From positions 1 through 64,000 of the forward strand of contig VLTN01000059.1 of the NCBI GenBank assembly GCA_008330645.1: DNA of 64,000 nucleotides, written 5' to 3'. A program made the translations under genes and the position numbers. Origin of the DNA: Cafeteria roenbergensis (taxonomy: Eukaryota > Sar > Bigyra > Bicosoecida > Cafeteriaceae). The notes under the pieces were generated by a model. It was not told where the DNA came from and did no database searches. It was given only the letters and a program-made list of their open reading frames with translations. Shown one piece after another: positions 36,482 through 46,457 of the stretch; position 1 is the stretch's first letter; every line of letters starts with the position of its first letter.

Positions 36482-39214
36482 ATGGCAGCAGCGAGTGCGC
36501 AGGCTTCCGCCAGGCTCCCCAGCAGCGCGGGCGAAGGGAGCGTGTTGCTGCCCGGGGCAGCGGGCAGCTTGGGTTCGCATTCGCCGCGTCTGCCGTCGAC
36601 CGCGCGAGCGCTGGAGATGCCAGCGCCGCGGACTCGCTCTCGCGCCGAGGCGGCTTCAGCCGGCAGGCCCGGCGGCGGCGCCCCGTCTGCGTCGCCCCCG
36701 CTTCACGGCGACATGCCGCGGGCCGTTGCCAAGGCCAAGCGCTCCCGGCGGCGCTCGGTGTCGGCGCGGGGCATTCGTGACCTGCGAGTGCCCGCCGCGG
36801 CGAGAGTGCGCCTCACGCCCCAAGCCGAGGGGGGGCTGGCCGAGCCGCAGCAGGTCGTGGCAGCGGGCGACGTGTTCGGGGCTGTGATGTTTGCCGTCCG
36901 GTCCATGGGAGCCGCCTTTGCCCCGGAGAACGGCAGCGTGGACTTGGTGCAGTCTGAGCGGGCCGGGTCGCGCCTCGGGCAAGCCAAGCCGCAAATTTCG
37001 AGCACGGCCGGGTCCGGCTCGCCAGTGACCGTCGTCCACGGCGACATGAGCGGCCTGCGCGCGGGCGAGCGCCTGACCTGGACGCGCGCGGCGGCGCGGC
37101 TGCGACAGGCGGACAGGATGGGCGGCGGATCCCCCATGGTTCCTGTGCGGGCGAGCCACCGGGCGACGGCCTCTGGCGGCGCCGTTGGGTCATTTTCTGC
37201 GCAGCGGCGGTCCTCGCAAGGGGCGCAGCGGCCGAGGCTGTCCGGGGCGTCTCAGCGTGAGGCAGGGCAGCCAGAGGCCGCGTCCGCCGCCGCCGCCGCC
37301 GCCGCTGCCGCTGCCGCCGCCCCCACAGACGGGGTGAGGGGCCTTCCCCGAACAGGTACCTTCAGGCGGGTGTCGGTGGGCGTTGACGGCGCCGACGGGG
37401 CGCTGCCAGTGCTCTCCAACGCTGGAATGATGGCTGCCGAGGTGGCGGCGGCGGCGGCCCACGCCGCCCACGCGGCCCACGCGGCTCCTCGTCGGCTCTC
37501 CGCTGAGGATGCCGCGGCCGCAGCCGCAGTGGGGGCGGGGCGGCAGCGGGCCACAACTGGGGCGCGGAGCATGCCGGCGAAGCCTGGACTGTCAGCTGAC
37601 GAAGCCGTGGCCGCAGCCATGGCGGGGGCCGCGTCGGACGATGGCTCTGCCGGCCGCGACGGCGAACGCGCCGCCTCCACGTTCCGGCGGCAGAGCAGCG
37701 AGCGGACGGCGGGGGCGGACAGCGCGGCTCTGACCGGGCGCGGCGCGCCGGCCACTGCGGCGACGGCGCATCGGGAAGCGGCGGGGGGAGGCCGGCTGGC
37801 CATGATCAGCGTTCGCTCGGCCCGGCGCGGCGGGGGCGCGCGCAGCCACCACAGGGGCGAGTCGGCGCCCGACCACAGTCGCGGCAAGCCTGCCGTTGGC
37901 GGCGGCGGCGGCGGCGGCGGCGGCGGGGGGGGAGGAGGGCAATGCGGGGGCGGCTCAGGCGAGGCCGGCGGGTCGCCCTCAGTGCACAGGCCCCGGCCTA
38001 CGCGGCGCAGCGAGGGCACTTGCCCAAGGGCGACCCACATGGGGTCGCTGGCGGCGCGCGGGGGCGGTGGGGTGGGGCTGGCGGCGCTGGCGCCGGCGGG
38101 TTCGATGTCGGCCTCAGTGCGCCACGCGGCGCTCGTGCCGTCCAAGTCGGCGCGCTTCCGGGCGGAGCTGGTGGCCTCGGCGTCCGCCACGGTGGGAGAG
38201 GACCTCCCCGCGCTGGCCACGGGCGAGGGCGCGGTTGCGGCGTGGACAGCCTCGGTGACGGCGGGCGGGGGCCTAGACGAGGGCACGCTGGCGGTGCACG
38301 GTGCCGGGCGGCGGGGGCGCCCGCAGCTGGGCGGCGCTGCGGGGAGGAGCGCCTTCGGGGCCAGCGCCTCGCCCCGGGGGCGCAAGTCCGCGGCGGGGAT
38401 GCAGGCGCGGCCGAGCAACATGCGGGCGCCGCGGCGCGGCGAGCGGCGGAAGAGCCGCGTGGGGGAGGCGCTCGCGCAGGTGGGGCGGGCGTTCCTGGAG
38501 GGGGAGTTTCGGTCTACGGCCACGCTGGGGGGCGCGGACCGCACCGCCACTGCGGGGCACGTGCCCACGCTCTCGGGAAGTGAGTCCATCGGCGACGGCG
38601 CGGTGGGGAGGGGGGTCAGCGGCAGGGGGCGGGCGCGCGGGGGCAGCTTGCAGGTCGAGGGGGGCACGACCTCGCCGCGGCACGGGCGCGGTAGTGTGGG
38701 TGGGGGAGGCGGTGGTGGAGGCGGCGACGACAGCGGCGGCGGCGGCGACGTCACTGCGACGGGGGCACATTGGAACAGCGCCGACGATGTGCGTCAGGCC
38801 TCGGACCCCCAGCAGCAGCCGCAGCCCGAGCAGCAGGGGCAGGGGCCCTCTCCGGCTCGGCGGCGCGGGGGGCTGCGGCGGGGGCCTCCCAGGGAGTTTT
38901 CTGGCGGGATCAGTCCCGGCCAGGCCGGGCTGTCGGAGGCGTACACGCGAATGGCCGAGTCCGGGTGGTGGGCCGACGGCGAGGACGCCAACGAGATCGA
39001 CTGGGGCGTGCTGCTGTGCCCCTGCTGCCCGTCGCGCTGGGGCGCCGCGGCGCGACGCCGGTGGGAGCTGCACACGCAGCAGGCCGAGGCGCACGCTGCA
39101 ATGCTGCGCGAGGACTCGGGGCTCCGGGTCGCGACCCAGTCGCAGGCAAGGGTCGCCCCTGCGCCGTCCGCGGCGGCCAAGAGCCAGGCGACGCCAGAGG
39201 CTGACAGCTTCTGA
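36482..39214 (+). CDS. Large disordered Ala/Gly/Ser-rich protein with conserved-looking C-terminus
   Basis: Open frame of 910 aa from the ATG at 36482 (MAAASAQASARLPSS). Nearly all of it is low complexity (Ala, Gly, Ser, Arg) with poly-Ala and poly-Gly tracts and basic patches (AKAKRSRRRSVSARG; APRRGERRKSRVGEALAQVG). Two parts look folded: AAGDVFGAVMFAVRSMGAAF near residue 140, and a C-terminal segment AESGWWADGEDANEIDWGVL followed by LCPCCPSRWGAAARRRWELH with paired cysteines. A frame of 500 aa is also open on the opposite strand, so the coding assignment rests on length, an ATG start and the ordered C-terminus. No function can be proposed. Confidence 0.5.
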   Translation: MAAASAQASARLPSSAGEGSVLLPGAAGSLGSHSPRLPSTARALEMPAPRTRSRAEAASAGRPGGGAPSASPPLHGDMPRAVAKAKRSRRRSVSARGIRDLRVPAAARVRLTPQAEGGLAEPQQVVAAGDVFGAVMFAVRSMGAAFAPENGSVDLVQSERAGSRLGQAKPQISSTAGSGSPVTVVHGDMSGLRAGERLTWTRAAARLRQADRMGGGSPMVPVRASHRATASGGAVGSFSAQRRSSQGAQRPRLSGASQREAGQPEAASAAAAAAAAAAAAPTDGVRGLPRTGTFRRVSVGVDGADGALPVLSNAGMMAAEVAAAAAHAAHAAHAAPRRLSAEDAAAAAAVGAGRQRATTGARSMPAKPGLSADEAVAAAMAGAASDDGSAGRDGERAASTFRRQSSERTAGADSAALTGRGAPATAATAHREAAGGGRLAMISVRSARRGGGARSHHRGESAPDHSRGKPAVGGGGGGGGGGGGGGQCGGGSGEAGGSPSVHRPRPTRRSEGTCPRATHMGSLAARGGGGVGLAALAPAGSMSASVRHAALVPSKSARFRAELVASASATVGEDLPALATGEGAVAAWTASVTAGGGLDEGTLAVHGAGRRGRPQLGGAAGRSAFGASASPRGRKSAAGMQARPSNMRAPRRGERRKSRVGEALAQVGRAFLEGEFRSTATLGGADRTATAGHVPTLSGSESIGDGAVGRGVSGRGRARGGSLQVEGGTTSPRHGRGSVGGGGGGGGGDDSGGGGDVTATGAHWNSADDVRQASDPQQQPQPEQQGQGPSPARRRGGLRRGPPREFSGGISPGQAGLSEAYTRMAESGWWADGEDANEIDWGVLLCPCCPSRWGAAARRRWELHTQQAEAHAAMLREDSGLRVATQSQARVAPAPSAAAKSQATPEADSF
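37896..37940 (+). repeat. GGC/G-rich simple repeat (poly-Gly tract)
   Basis: A run of GGC triplets followed by G-rich sequence encodes about 15 consecutive glycines in the 910-aa frame. It is a likely site of length polymorphism. Confidence 0.8.
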
Positions 39215-39467
39215 AGCGGCCGCTGGCGGCTTGTGTTGAGAGGAGGCGCGCGCTGGCGCTGGGCAGCGCGGGCTGCCAGGGCGCCTTTAGCGCACCAAGG
39301 CTGCTGCACAGCAGCCGCCCTCCACTCGGCGCATGGAGGCGCTCGAGTCCTGAGCGTGGCGCGCGAAATCTGCTTGCCAAACATGAAATCGGTTATTTGC
39401 GACAAGCCATATAGTCACTCGCAGCCCGCCAGCCGCGCTCGGAAACCGCACGCGTGGGCCCAAGCGG

Positions 39468-39836
39468 ATGGCTGATGCGCGCCCAACTGGCGAGGGAGGA
39501 GGCGGAGGGGGCGGAGGCCCTGGTGCGGGCGGGGGTGGGGGCGGCGACAAGCTGCCTCCCGCCACCGGCGGCAGTTCTGCGCCTCAAGTCGAGTTGTTCA
39601 GTGAGCCTTGAGCGGTCCGCCGGGCGCGGAGGCGCCACCTTCAGTCGCGGGAACAAGCCGGGGTGGGTGCCTCGCGAGTGCTTGCAACGCGCACCGCCCC
39701 GCGCGAGCCCGCTTCCCCTGTGGTTCCCTGCGCGGATGTCGCAGAGGACAAGACGCTTCTCATGGTTGTGGGAATTTTGCTGCTTCTGCAGGCTCTCATG
39801 CAGGCCTTCAGGCCGCCGTCGTCATGCACGTGTTGA
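39468..39836 (+). CDS. Small tail-anchored membrane protein (74 aa, two exons)
   Basis: A candidate small gene assembled from two exons, 39468-39600 and 39745-39836 (phase-1 intron of 144 bp, GTGAGC...GTCGCAG, matching the splice code of the other genes). Exon 1 gives MADARPTGEGGG, a poly-Gly stretch, then DKLPPATGGSSAPQVELF. Exon 2 continues KDKTLLMVVGILLLLQALMQ and AFRPPSSCTC-stop, a single hydrophobic helix close to the C-terminus, as in tail-anchored or small inner-membrane proteins. Support is the canonical splice pair, frame continuity and the clean transmembrane helix. There is no recognised family, so expression evidence is needed. Confidence 0.45.
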
Positions 39837-40160
39837 TCCGTGCGCTGTTGTGCATGCTCTGCGTCCTGTGCGTCGCACGGCGCGCGTGGCCCGCGCTGTG
39901 GGCGTTTCCCTGGCATCGAATCTGCGACTTTGGCGCCGGCGGAAGCGGTCGATTCCGTTCGTGGCAGTCTCTCTCTCAAGCACATGCACACACGCACACA
40001 CACGCTTGCGAGCGTCGGCTGCTGGCTGCAATCGGACAAGACATGGAACCCGGCGCCGCGACTTTGAAGGCACCCCGGCAACGAGCGCGAGCGATGAAAG
40101 GCGTTCGGGTCCACGGGCGGCGGCAGGCTGCCGGGACGGGAGGCTGCAGCGCGGGCACGC
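39837..40160. other. Intergenic region with CA dinucleotide repeat
   Basis: 324 bp between the small membrane-protein gene and the kinase stop. A CA-rich microsatellite occupies about 39981-40004. Nothing else is seen. Confidence 0.4.
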
Positions 40161-41870
40161 TCACGCGTGCGACGCAGATGGCTTTTGGCTGGCGTTGAGC
40201 CGGCGGCGGGAAGAGGCCACGACAGCGGCAATGTCCTTGGTCGAGGGAGTGACGGCTGGTTTGCCGCTGAGCTGCTGCTCCGACCACTGGCGCTGGGACG
40301 ACGCCACCGATCCGGAGACGGTGGTGAGGAAGTCAGGGGCCATGGAGTAGGCTGCCACGGTGCTCTCGCCCTGGCCGGTGGAGGCGAAGGGCCTGATCAC
40401 CTGCAGCTCCGAGGCCTCCGCGGAGTGGGTCATGCCGATCTGCGCCCCCGCGGGCCAGTGCGGCTCTGCCTGCGACGTGATCACGGGGGAGGACCCGGTC
40501 GCGACACGCTGGACCTCCCCGCGGTGGGTGATGAGCATGCCTGTGCTGGGGCGGCGCTGCGCGGCGGACGCGGCGCGACTGCGGCCTCCCTCGGGGGCTC
40601 GCGACGCGCTGCCGGACGCGGACGAGGAGAGACGGTGGTGCATCGACGGCGTGCTGTGCGAGTGGCCGATGGTGCCCACCGAGCTGGCCCGAATCTCGGA
40701 GCAGAGGGGAAAGTTCTTCACGGAAGCGTAGCTGCGCTCCACCATGGACAGCGGCTCTGCCCCACGCCCGCGAAACCGCGCCGGCTTCCCGGTTCCGGGA
40801 AAGTAGCGAGTGTCACCGCGGAAGCGAAGCTCCGGGACGAAGGGGGCCCTGTACGTGCGGGCCCGGACGCGGCTCCAGTCGACTCCAGCCATCCACCGGT
40901 GCGAGCGGATGCCGTCGAAGGATAGCCTGCGCTCTGGCTGCTGCCGCAGCAGGGCGGTCAAGAAGTCGGCACCCTCCTCGCTGAGCGTCCGCGGCAGCGG
41001 GCCCCTGCTTCCCGACCGCACGTTGGCGCCCACGTCGCACTGCGCGCCCACGCCGACCGCGCAGCGGAACGGCGGGCTGCCCGTGAGCAGCTCGAACATG
41101 ACGGCCCCCAGCGAGAACCAGTCGACGGCGGGGGTGTAGGGGTCCCGGGAGACAAGCTCGGGGGCCGCGAAGTCTGGGGTGATCCACTGCGTGCCGTCAG
41201 GCGGCAGCTTGGCAAACTCGCCCGAAACCCGCTGCAGCACGCGCCTGGCGGAGCCGAAGTCGACCAGCTTCACGTGGCCCCCCGCGTCCAGGCAGATGTT
41301 CCTGGGCTTGATGTCGCCGTGCAGGAAGCCTGACTCGTGCAGAATGCCCAGCGCTTGCGCGAGCTCCGCGACGTAGAACTTGGCCGCGTCCTCGCTCAGC
41401 CGCCCGCCGCAGCGCTTGACCACGTCGCGGAGGGTGCCGCCAGGGGCAAGCTCCATCACCAGCATCAGCGAGGTGTCGTCTTCCGTCACGTTGAACAGCC
41501 TGGTGGCGAACCTGTCCAATCCGTTGAGGTACGACTGCACCACGACCTCGCGCCTCACGGAGGGCCCCAGCTTGTGGCTGAACAACACGCCCTTGTCGAT
41601 GGCCTTGACAGCAAAGACGCGGTCCACGCCCTTGTGCAGGCTCGCCTTGAGCACAGCAGTCCCGCCGTACGCAAGGACGCGATTCCACGTGAAGCTGTCC
41701 CGCGTCAGCAGCGAGGCCGAACCGAGCGCCCGCTCGGCGATCCAACGAGGCTGCTCCATGCTGAAGAACGCGGCCAGGGCCGTGCTTCGGGGCGGGAAGG
41801 AGTAGGCGTCGAGCTGCGGGGACACCGCCGCGCTGCTGTGCAACCACGGCACCGAGCAGGCGCTGCCCAT
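40161..41870 (-). CDS. AGC-like Ser/Thr protein kinase, non-RD, probably N-myristoylated
   Basis: Single exon, 569 aa, ATG at 41870. The N-terminus MGSACS fits the N-myristoylation rule (Gly2, Ser6) with Cys5 as a possible palmitoylation site, suggesting membrane attachment. Kinase motifs are FAVKAID (ATP lysine at about residue 88), MELAPGGTLRDVV hinge region, HGDIKPRN at about 183 in place of HRDLKPEN, VDFGSAR at about 201, FAAPE and DWFSLGAVMFELLTGSPPF. The HGD change makes it a non-RD kinase. The insert in the activation segment (QWITPDFAAPE) and the C-terminal tail RAPFVPELRFRGDTRYF resemble AGC kinases such as PKA/PDK1. After about residue 380 a disordered Ser/Ala-rich tail follows. Substrate is unknown. 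Confidence 0.85.
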   Translation of the reverse strand: MGSACSVPWLHSSAAVSPQLDAYSFPPRSTALAAFFSMEQPRWIAERALGSASLLTRDSFTWNRVLAYGGTAVLKASLHKGVDRVFAVKAIDKGVLFSHKLGPSVRREVVVQSYLNGLDRFATRLFNVTEDDTSLMLVMELAPGGTLRDVVKRCGGRLSEDAAKFYVAELAQALGILHESGFLHGDIKPRNICLDAGGHVKLVDFGSARRVLQRVSGEFAKLPPDGTQWITPDFAAPELVSRDPYTPAVDWFSLGAVMFELLTGSPPFRCAVGVGAQCDVGANVRSGSRGPLPRTLSEEGADFLTALLRQQPERRLSFDGIRSHRWMAGVDWSRVRARTYRAPFVPELRFRGDTRYFPGTGKPARFRGRGAEPLSMVERSYASVKNFPLCSEIRASSVGTIGHSHSTPSMHHRLSSSASGSASRAPEGGRSRAASAAQRRPSTGMLITHRGEVQRVATGSSPVITSQAEPHWPAGAQIGMTHSAEASELQVIRPFASTGQGESTVAAYSMAPDFLTTVSGSVASSQRQWSEQQLSGKPAVTPSTKDIAAVVASSRRRLNASQKPSASHA

Positions 41871-42565
41871 CTGCCGCTGACACGCCGACGCGAGGGCGCG
41901 CCCAAAACCTGCGGAGACCGGATCGCGGGCGCGGAACGGCAGCGGCGGCCAGGGTCGAGCGCACAGCGTTCAATGAGGGTGTGCCAAAAGTGGGCCTCCG
42001 GGGCCGCGCGCGCTTGCCTGCCAGTGGAAGGTTTGCCACAGCGATGGCAGCGGCCCCGCGTGTCAGCGCGGCCGCACGATTCCGCACCCGGGCATGTGCG
42101 CGACAGCCCGTGGGTGCAGGCGCGACAGCCATGGGAGCACAGCAAGCGGGCTCCCGTCTCACGTCACACTCGCTGACCTTCCCCCCCCCTCCAGCGCAAA
42201 TCTGCGCAACCAGCACGCGTCACTGGGCCGAACAAATTGGGCGCGGTCGGTGCCCGCCTCTGTGCGACGGCCCGCTCCGGTCGCCGATGGGCTGGACCGC
42301 ACAGGGTCCCTGGCTTGAGGGGGCCTAGTCCAAGTGGAGGACCGCGCGCTGGGCACAGGAGCACCCGGCGGACGGGCGACTGGGGTGGGACTGCGAACCG
42401 ACGCGAAATGGCAATCACCGCGCGCGCCTGGCCAACTGCTGGCCACCGGCGCCGGAGGAGCTCGATCGTCGGCCAAGAGGCTGGCTCCGCCCCGGCGCCG
42501 CCGGCCTCCCCGCGGACTGCCCCTGCGCCGCCCACTCCGCCCGCTCCGGCCGCCTGCCCGCCGAA
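41871..42565. other. Divergent intergenic region, kinase / small mitochondrial-type protein
   Basis: 695 bp with Arg/Ala-rich short frames and no supported gene. It contains the 5' regions of both neighbours; a C-rich stretch lies at about 42180-42194. Confidence 0.35.
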
Positions 42566-42982
42566 ATGATGTCGGTCGCAAGAGGAGCCCGGTCCGCAGC
42601 CTCGGCCGCTGGGGCAGCCCGGCGCGGCATGTCCAACGCCGTGGCCAAGGTCGAGTCCGAGGCCGCCAAGGGCTCGGCCGTGACCGCCCCCAAGGAGGCG
42701 TCGTCCAAGATCGCGGCGTCCACGTACTCTCCGCGCGCGGCTGAGCCGGCGAAGCCCTCCGCCTTTTTCGGCGGCCGGATTTTTGCCTTTCTGGCTGGCT
42801 TCGGCGTGGGAACGCTGTGCTTTGCGATGCCCAGCTTCGCCGGCACCAAACTGCTTCACACCCAGGTGACCAAGAACGTGAAGAACATCGGCGCGGACAT
42901 TGAGGCCAGCAACACGGAGCTCCGCCAGCGTGTGGCTAGGCTGGAGCAGCACCTGAGTGCGATCGAGGCTCGCCGCGCGTGA
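42566..42982 (+). CDS. Small membrane protein, probably mitochondrial (138 aa)
   Basis: Single exon starting ATG-ATG at 42566. The N-terminus MMSVARGARSAASAAGAARR is a basic amphipathic leader typical of mitochondrial import. One transmembrane helix follows (GRIFAFLAGFGVGTLCFAMP), then a coiled-coil C-terminus (NIGADIEASNTELRQRVARL then EQHLSAIEARRA). The layout (leader, single span, coiled coil) resembles inner-membrane assembly or MICOS-associated proteins, but I cannot name a family. Confidence 0.7.
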   Translation: MMSVARGARSAASAAGAARRGMSNAVAKVESEAAKGSAVTAPKEASSKIAASTYSPRAAEPAKPSAFFGGRIFAFLAGFGVGTLCFAMPSFAGTKLLHTQVTKNVKNIGADIEASNTELRQRVARLEQHLSAIEARRA

Positions 42983-43136
42983 GCCTCCTCGCGCCAGGCC
43001 TGGCGCGAGGAAGGAGAGGGTGTTGCGTGTTTTCCCGCGGGTGGATGCTGTGGGGCATTTGCTTTGGCACGGTGTGCGTGCGCTGCTATTTCGCCCCGAA
43101 GTCAGCGTTTGTGCGCGACAGGCGCCAGTGCCGAGG

Positions 43137-43506
43137 CTACAAGCGGCCTCCGTCGCGGTGCCCCACACCCGGGGCTGCGTCGTTCCGCACATAGAAGAGC
43201 AAGTATGGGGAGGCCCCGCCAGTGGGCCGCCTGCTGGTGGACACCCGGCTGTCGTTGAAGCAAAACCACTGCCCGGTGTCGGCGTTGCGACAATCGGCCG
43301 TGTAGTGCCCTCCGTGCAGCGAGCCGGAGTGGTTGACCACGCCCCAGAGCGAGTAGTCCGTACGGCCACGCAGGGCGGGCGCTGCGGCGGGGCGGGCGGG
43401 TCGGGGGGGGGGCACGCAAGGGCGGGGGCTTGACACGGGGGCAGGGCTAGCGCCGGGGCACGGAGAGGGGCCGCAAACTGCCGGGAGCACCAGCAAGACC
43501 ACAACA

Positions 43507-43550
<44 letters not shown>

Positions 43551-46204
43551 CAACAGTAACTACAACAGCGAGCCCTGCGGCGGCGCGCCGAGCGTCTCTC
43601 ACCTCCCTTGGCACAGAAGGGGCGGAGGTCGAGCGCCTGGGGCAGCTCGACGGACACGCTGATTTTGGCCCTGCGGAAGGCTGAGTACGCGAATCGCTTG
43701 ACCACGACGACCAGCACCGCGGGCCCGCGCCACACCTGCGTGGTCTTCACGCACGCCTCCGCCTTGCACCCGGGGCAGCGGTAGCCTTGCTTGGCCAGGT
43801 CCTCCGGCGCCGTGAAGGCGGCCACGCACTCGTCCAGGGAGCAGGCCCCGCCCACCGCGGCTGCCGACGCGAAGGGCCCCGCCCGCCTCGCCCGGACCTG
43901 GGCGGCCTTGGGGATGGGCACCCCCAGCTCCCAGCAGGTGTCGAAGGCGCGGCTGACGTGCCCGCACCTGGAGCAGGCCACGGCGGAGCGCAACTGCCCC
44001 GCAAAGATGTCCCGGATCGGGCTGTCGCTGCGCTCGGCGTCGTACGCCCACCAGTCCGCGGCCACCCTCGCGTCGGGGGCGCTGGCGGGGTGGTCCAGCT
44101 CGCGGTAGGGCAGCTTGCCCCGCACCCGGCAGGAGTCCTCATGCAGAGCGTCCAGGAAAAATCTGAGAAATTCCTGGGCATCCTGCTGGTCGTAGCCGAG
44201 GAACCGCGAAGCGACTCGGCCAACCACGGACTTGACGTCCGAGGGCCGCTCCGCGCCCCCGGCACCGGGCCGGCCCCACATGCGGCTGGCCAGAGCGGCA
44301 GCGGCCGCCGCCATCCGGCCGCGGGTGGCGGACCGCGGGTTGGCTGGCGCGGTCGACGCCGCGGCCAGGAGCCAGGCTGTGAGGGGAGGCGTGTTGAGGC
44401 AGCACTGGAGCGCGCTGTTCATGAAGCAGGTGTTGCCCTGGTTCTGCAGGCCCACCAGGCCGCGGGGGCGCGACGGGTCGCCGGGGCCGAGCAGGAATAC
44501 CGGGGCCAGATCCCCCGCCGAGTCGTCGGCCGCGGCCGCTGCCGCGGCGGCAGCGGCGTCCGGCGCTGACGAGGGCTCGGTGGGCCTGCCGCGGCCGGAA
44601 CGGGGCCCGCGGCCTGCCTGCCTGCCGGCGGAACTTAACCCCGAAGCCTGCCCGGACCGGACCGTCCCGGAGGACGAGTGCCCTGCGGCGGCCCGCCCGG
44701 CGTTTGGCTCGTCCCAGGGGTCGAAGCCGTCGTCGTGGCCACGCCCCCCGCTGGAACCAGCGCCGGCGCCACTGGCAGCCGCGTCGGGCGCCGCGCCCAC
44801 GCCTCTCGCGCCAGCCCCGCCACCAACGCCTTCGGTAGCGCCAGCGCCAGTGCCAGCGCCAGCGCCAGCACCAGCGCGCGTGTCTGCGGATGGCTTGGAC
44901 GACAGCCTGCCAATAGTCGCGCGTCGCAGCGAAGCCAGCAGGCCGCCGCCGCCGCCGCCGCCGCCTCCCGAAGTGTCGCCATCACCGCCACCTCTCGCCG
45001 CTCTGCCGCGGCTCGCCGCTGCGTCAGCCCGTGGCAGCCCCCCGGCGGGCGAGTGGGCCAGCCGCGAGGGCTGCAGCTGGCTTGAGGCGGAGTCGCCGGC
45101 GTCGGCCGCGGCCGTTGACGGGGCCGAGGCCTCGGCGCCAACAGCCTCAGCTCTGCCACTTCCGGCTCTGCCGCGGGACGACGCGGATCCGCTGCGGCTG
45201 CCGACGTCCGAGACCCCGTCAGGGAGCCGCACTCCACTGCGCCTTCCGGCCAGAGCGGGGGCGGGGGCGGCGGCCGGGGCAGGGTCGACGCCTCCCGAGA
45301 AGGATGCGACGCGACGCGCTGACCTGGCCGAGACTGCCGCGAGATGGCCTCCCGACGGCGTCCCGATGGCCGCAGCGGCCGAGGTTGCAGGGCCGAGCGA
45401 GGGGCGCCGGCGGGAGAGGGGGGAGGAGAGAGCGCCCCGCCCGCCCGCAGGCCTGCGGGGCGGATGGTCGGGGGAAAGCGCGGCCGCAGCCTCGGCCTCC
45501 CGCGCGGCCTCGCGCACGCGGGCCGCAGTGCCGCCGCTGGGGGCGGACGGCCGGTCCGGGCGCCACAGTGCGGCTGAGCGGGAGCTGGCGGGCGGGTCGT
45601 CCCAGCGCGAGGGCGCGCCGAACCCTGCGGGAGCAGTTGCCCCGGGCTCGCCGGGCGGCCGCCGCCGCTGCCAGTCGCCGCCGCTCTCTCGCGGGTCTCG
45701 CACTGCGTGCCTGGCCATGGAGGCCTCCCCTGCGCGGCGGACTGCCCGCGGGAGGCGGGGCGCGCTGTAGACGGCCGGACCTGCCGCGAGCCTGGAATTT
45801 ACCTCCGCAGTGGTGAGCGGCCGCGTCCCGGGCGACGTTTCGCTGCCGTACGACCCGTACACTGAGGTCCGCCTCCCCGATTGCTCCCCCGCATGCCCCT
45901 CAAAGTCGGCGGCTCGGCCCCGCGACCCCGAGCCCCTGCTCCTGTCCCCGTCGGACCGTGCGCGTCGGATGGCGGCGACACCGTCCCCGCCCCGATCCCT
46001 CCGGCCCACACTGTCGCCGCGCTGCGACGCCCCACCGGCCCAGTCCAGGAGGTCGGACTCGCTTGACAGCAGAGGGGGCGCGCGGCTTCCTGCGCTGCGG
46101 CGGCCGGATCGCGGTGCATGCGTCCACTCGGGCACTGCGGCTCGCGGCCTCCTCCGCCCGGAGGCGGCGCGGCGGCCGTGCTGCGCCGGGTCAGCGGCGC
46201 TCAT
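43137..46204 (-). CDS. Ubiquitin-specific protease (USP, peptidase C19) with long disordered N-terminus
   Basis: A deubiquitinase of 948 aa from two exons, 46204-43603 and 43381-43137 (phase-1 intron of 221 bp, GTGAGAG...CGCAG). The catalytic domain starts [20 protein letters not shown] (nucleophile Cys at about residue 590), then [20 protein letters not shown], a zinc-binding CSRCGH...CPGC pair, [14 protein letters not shown], and in the second exon [16 protein letters not shown] (catalytic His at about 893) and FNDSRVS...YLLFYVRND. The first 580 residues are Arg/Ser/Ala/Gly-rich and disordered. The frame is open upstream into the TyrRS gene, so the start is uncertain: I chose the ATG at 46204 (MSAADPAQ), which leaves a 253-bp divergent spacer; the ATG at 45718 (MARHAVRD) is an alternative. 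The last exon is easy to miss. Confidence 0.88.
43508..43549 (-). repeat. Triplet repeat (CTG)14 in the USP intron
   Basis: Fourteen perfect GCA units on the plus strand, read as CTG/TGC in the USP transcript, sit inside its only intron. Confidence 0.95.
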
Positions 46205-46457
46205 CTGCACGCGCGGGCCCCGCAGGGGGCTCCTGTCGCACCGGGAGGCTCCCCGGGACCCGCCGGTGCCCGGCGCGCCGTGCCAACGGGAGCCTGGCCG
46301 CGAATGCCTGGATGCCACCCCAACTACGGGGCGTAGTCGTGCATGCACTCTGCACCTGCAGAGCAAGTTGTCGACACCACCGGAAAGCAGCGGCAGGGAA
46401 TGCGAGGCGAGCGCAAGTCCGCACCCAAGGCCTGAGGCCGCGCCGGGGCGGGACGCC

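Noticed and set aside
37252-38754. 500-codon minus-strand frame with poly-Pro opposite the 910-aa protein
   Set aside because: It arises from complementing GGC/GCG codons; kept only as the reason for moderate confidence in the plus-strand call.
44232-45770. 512-codon plus-strand frame opposite the USP gene
   Set aside because: It is low-complexity only; the USP catalytic motifs are on the minus strand.
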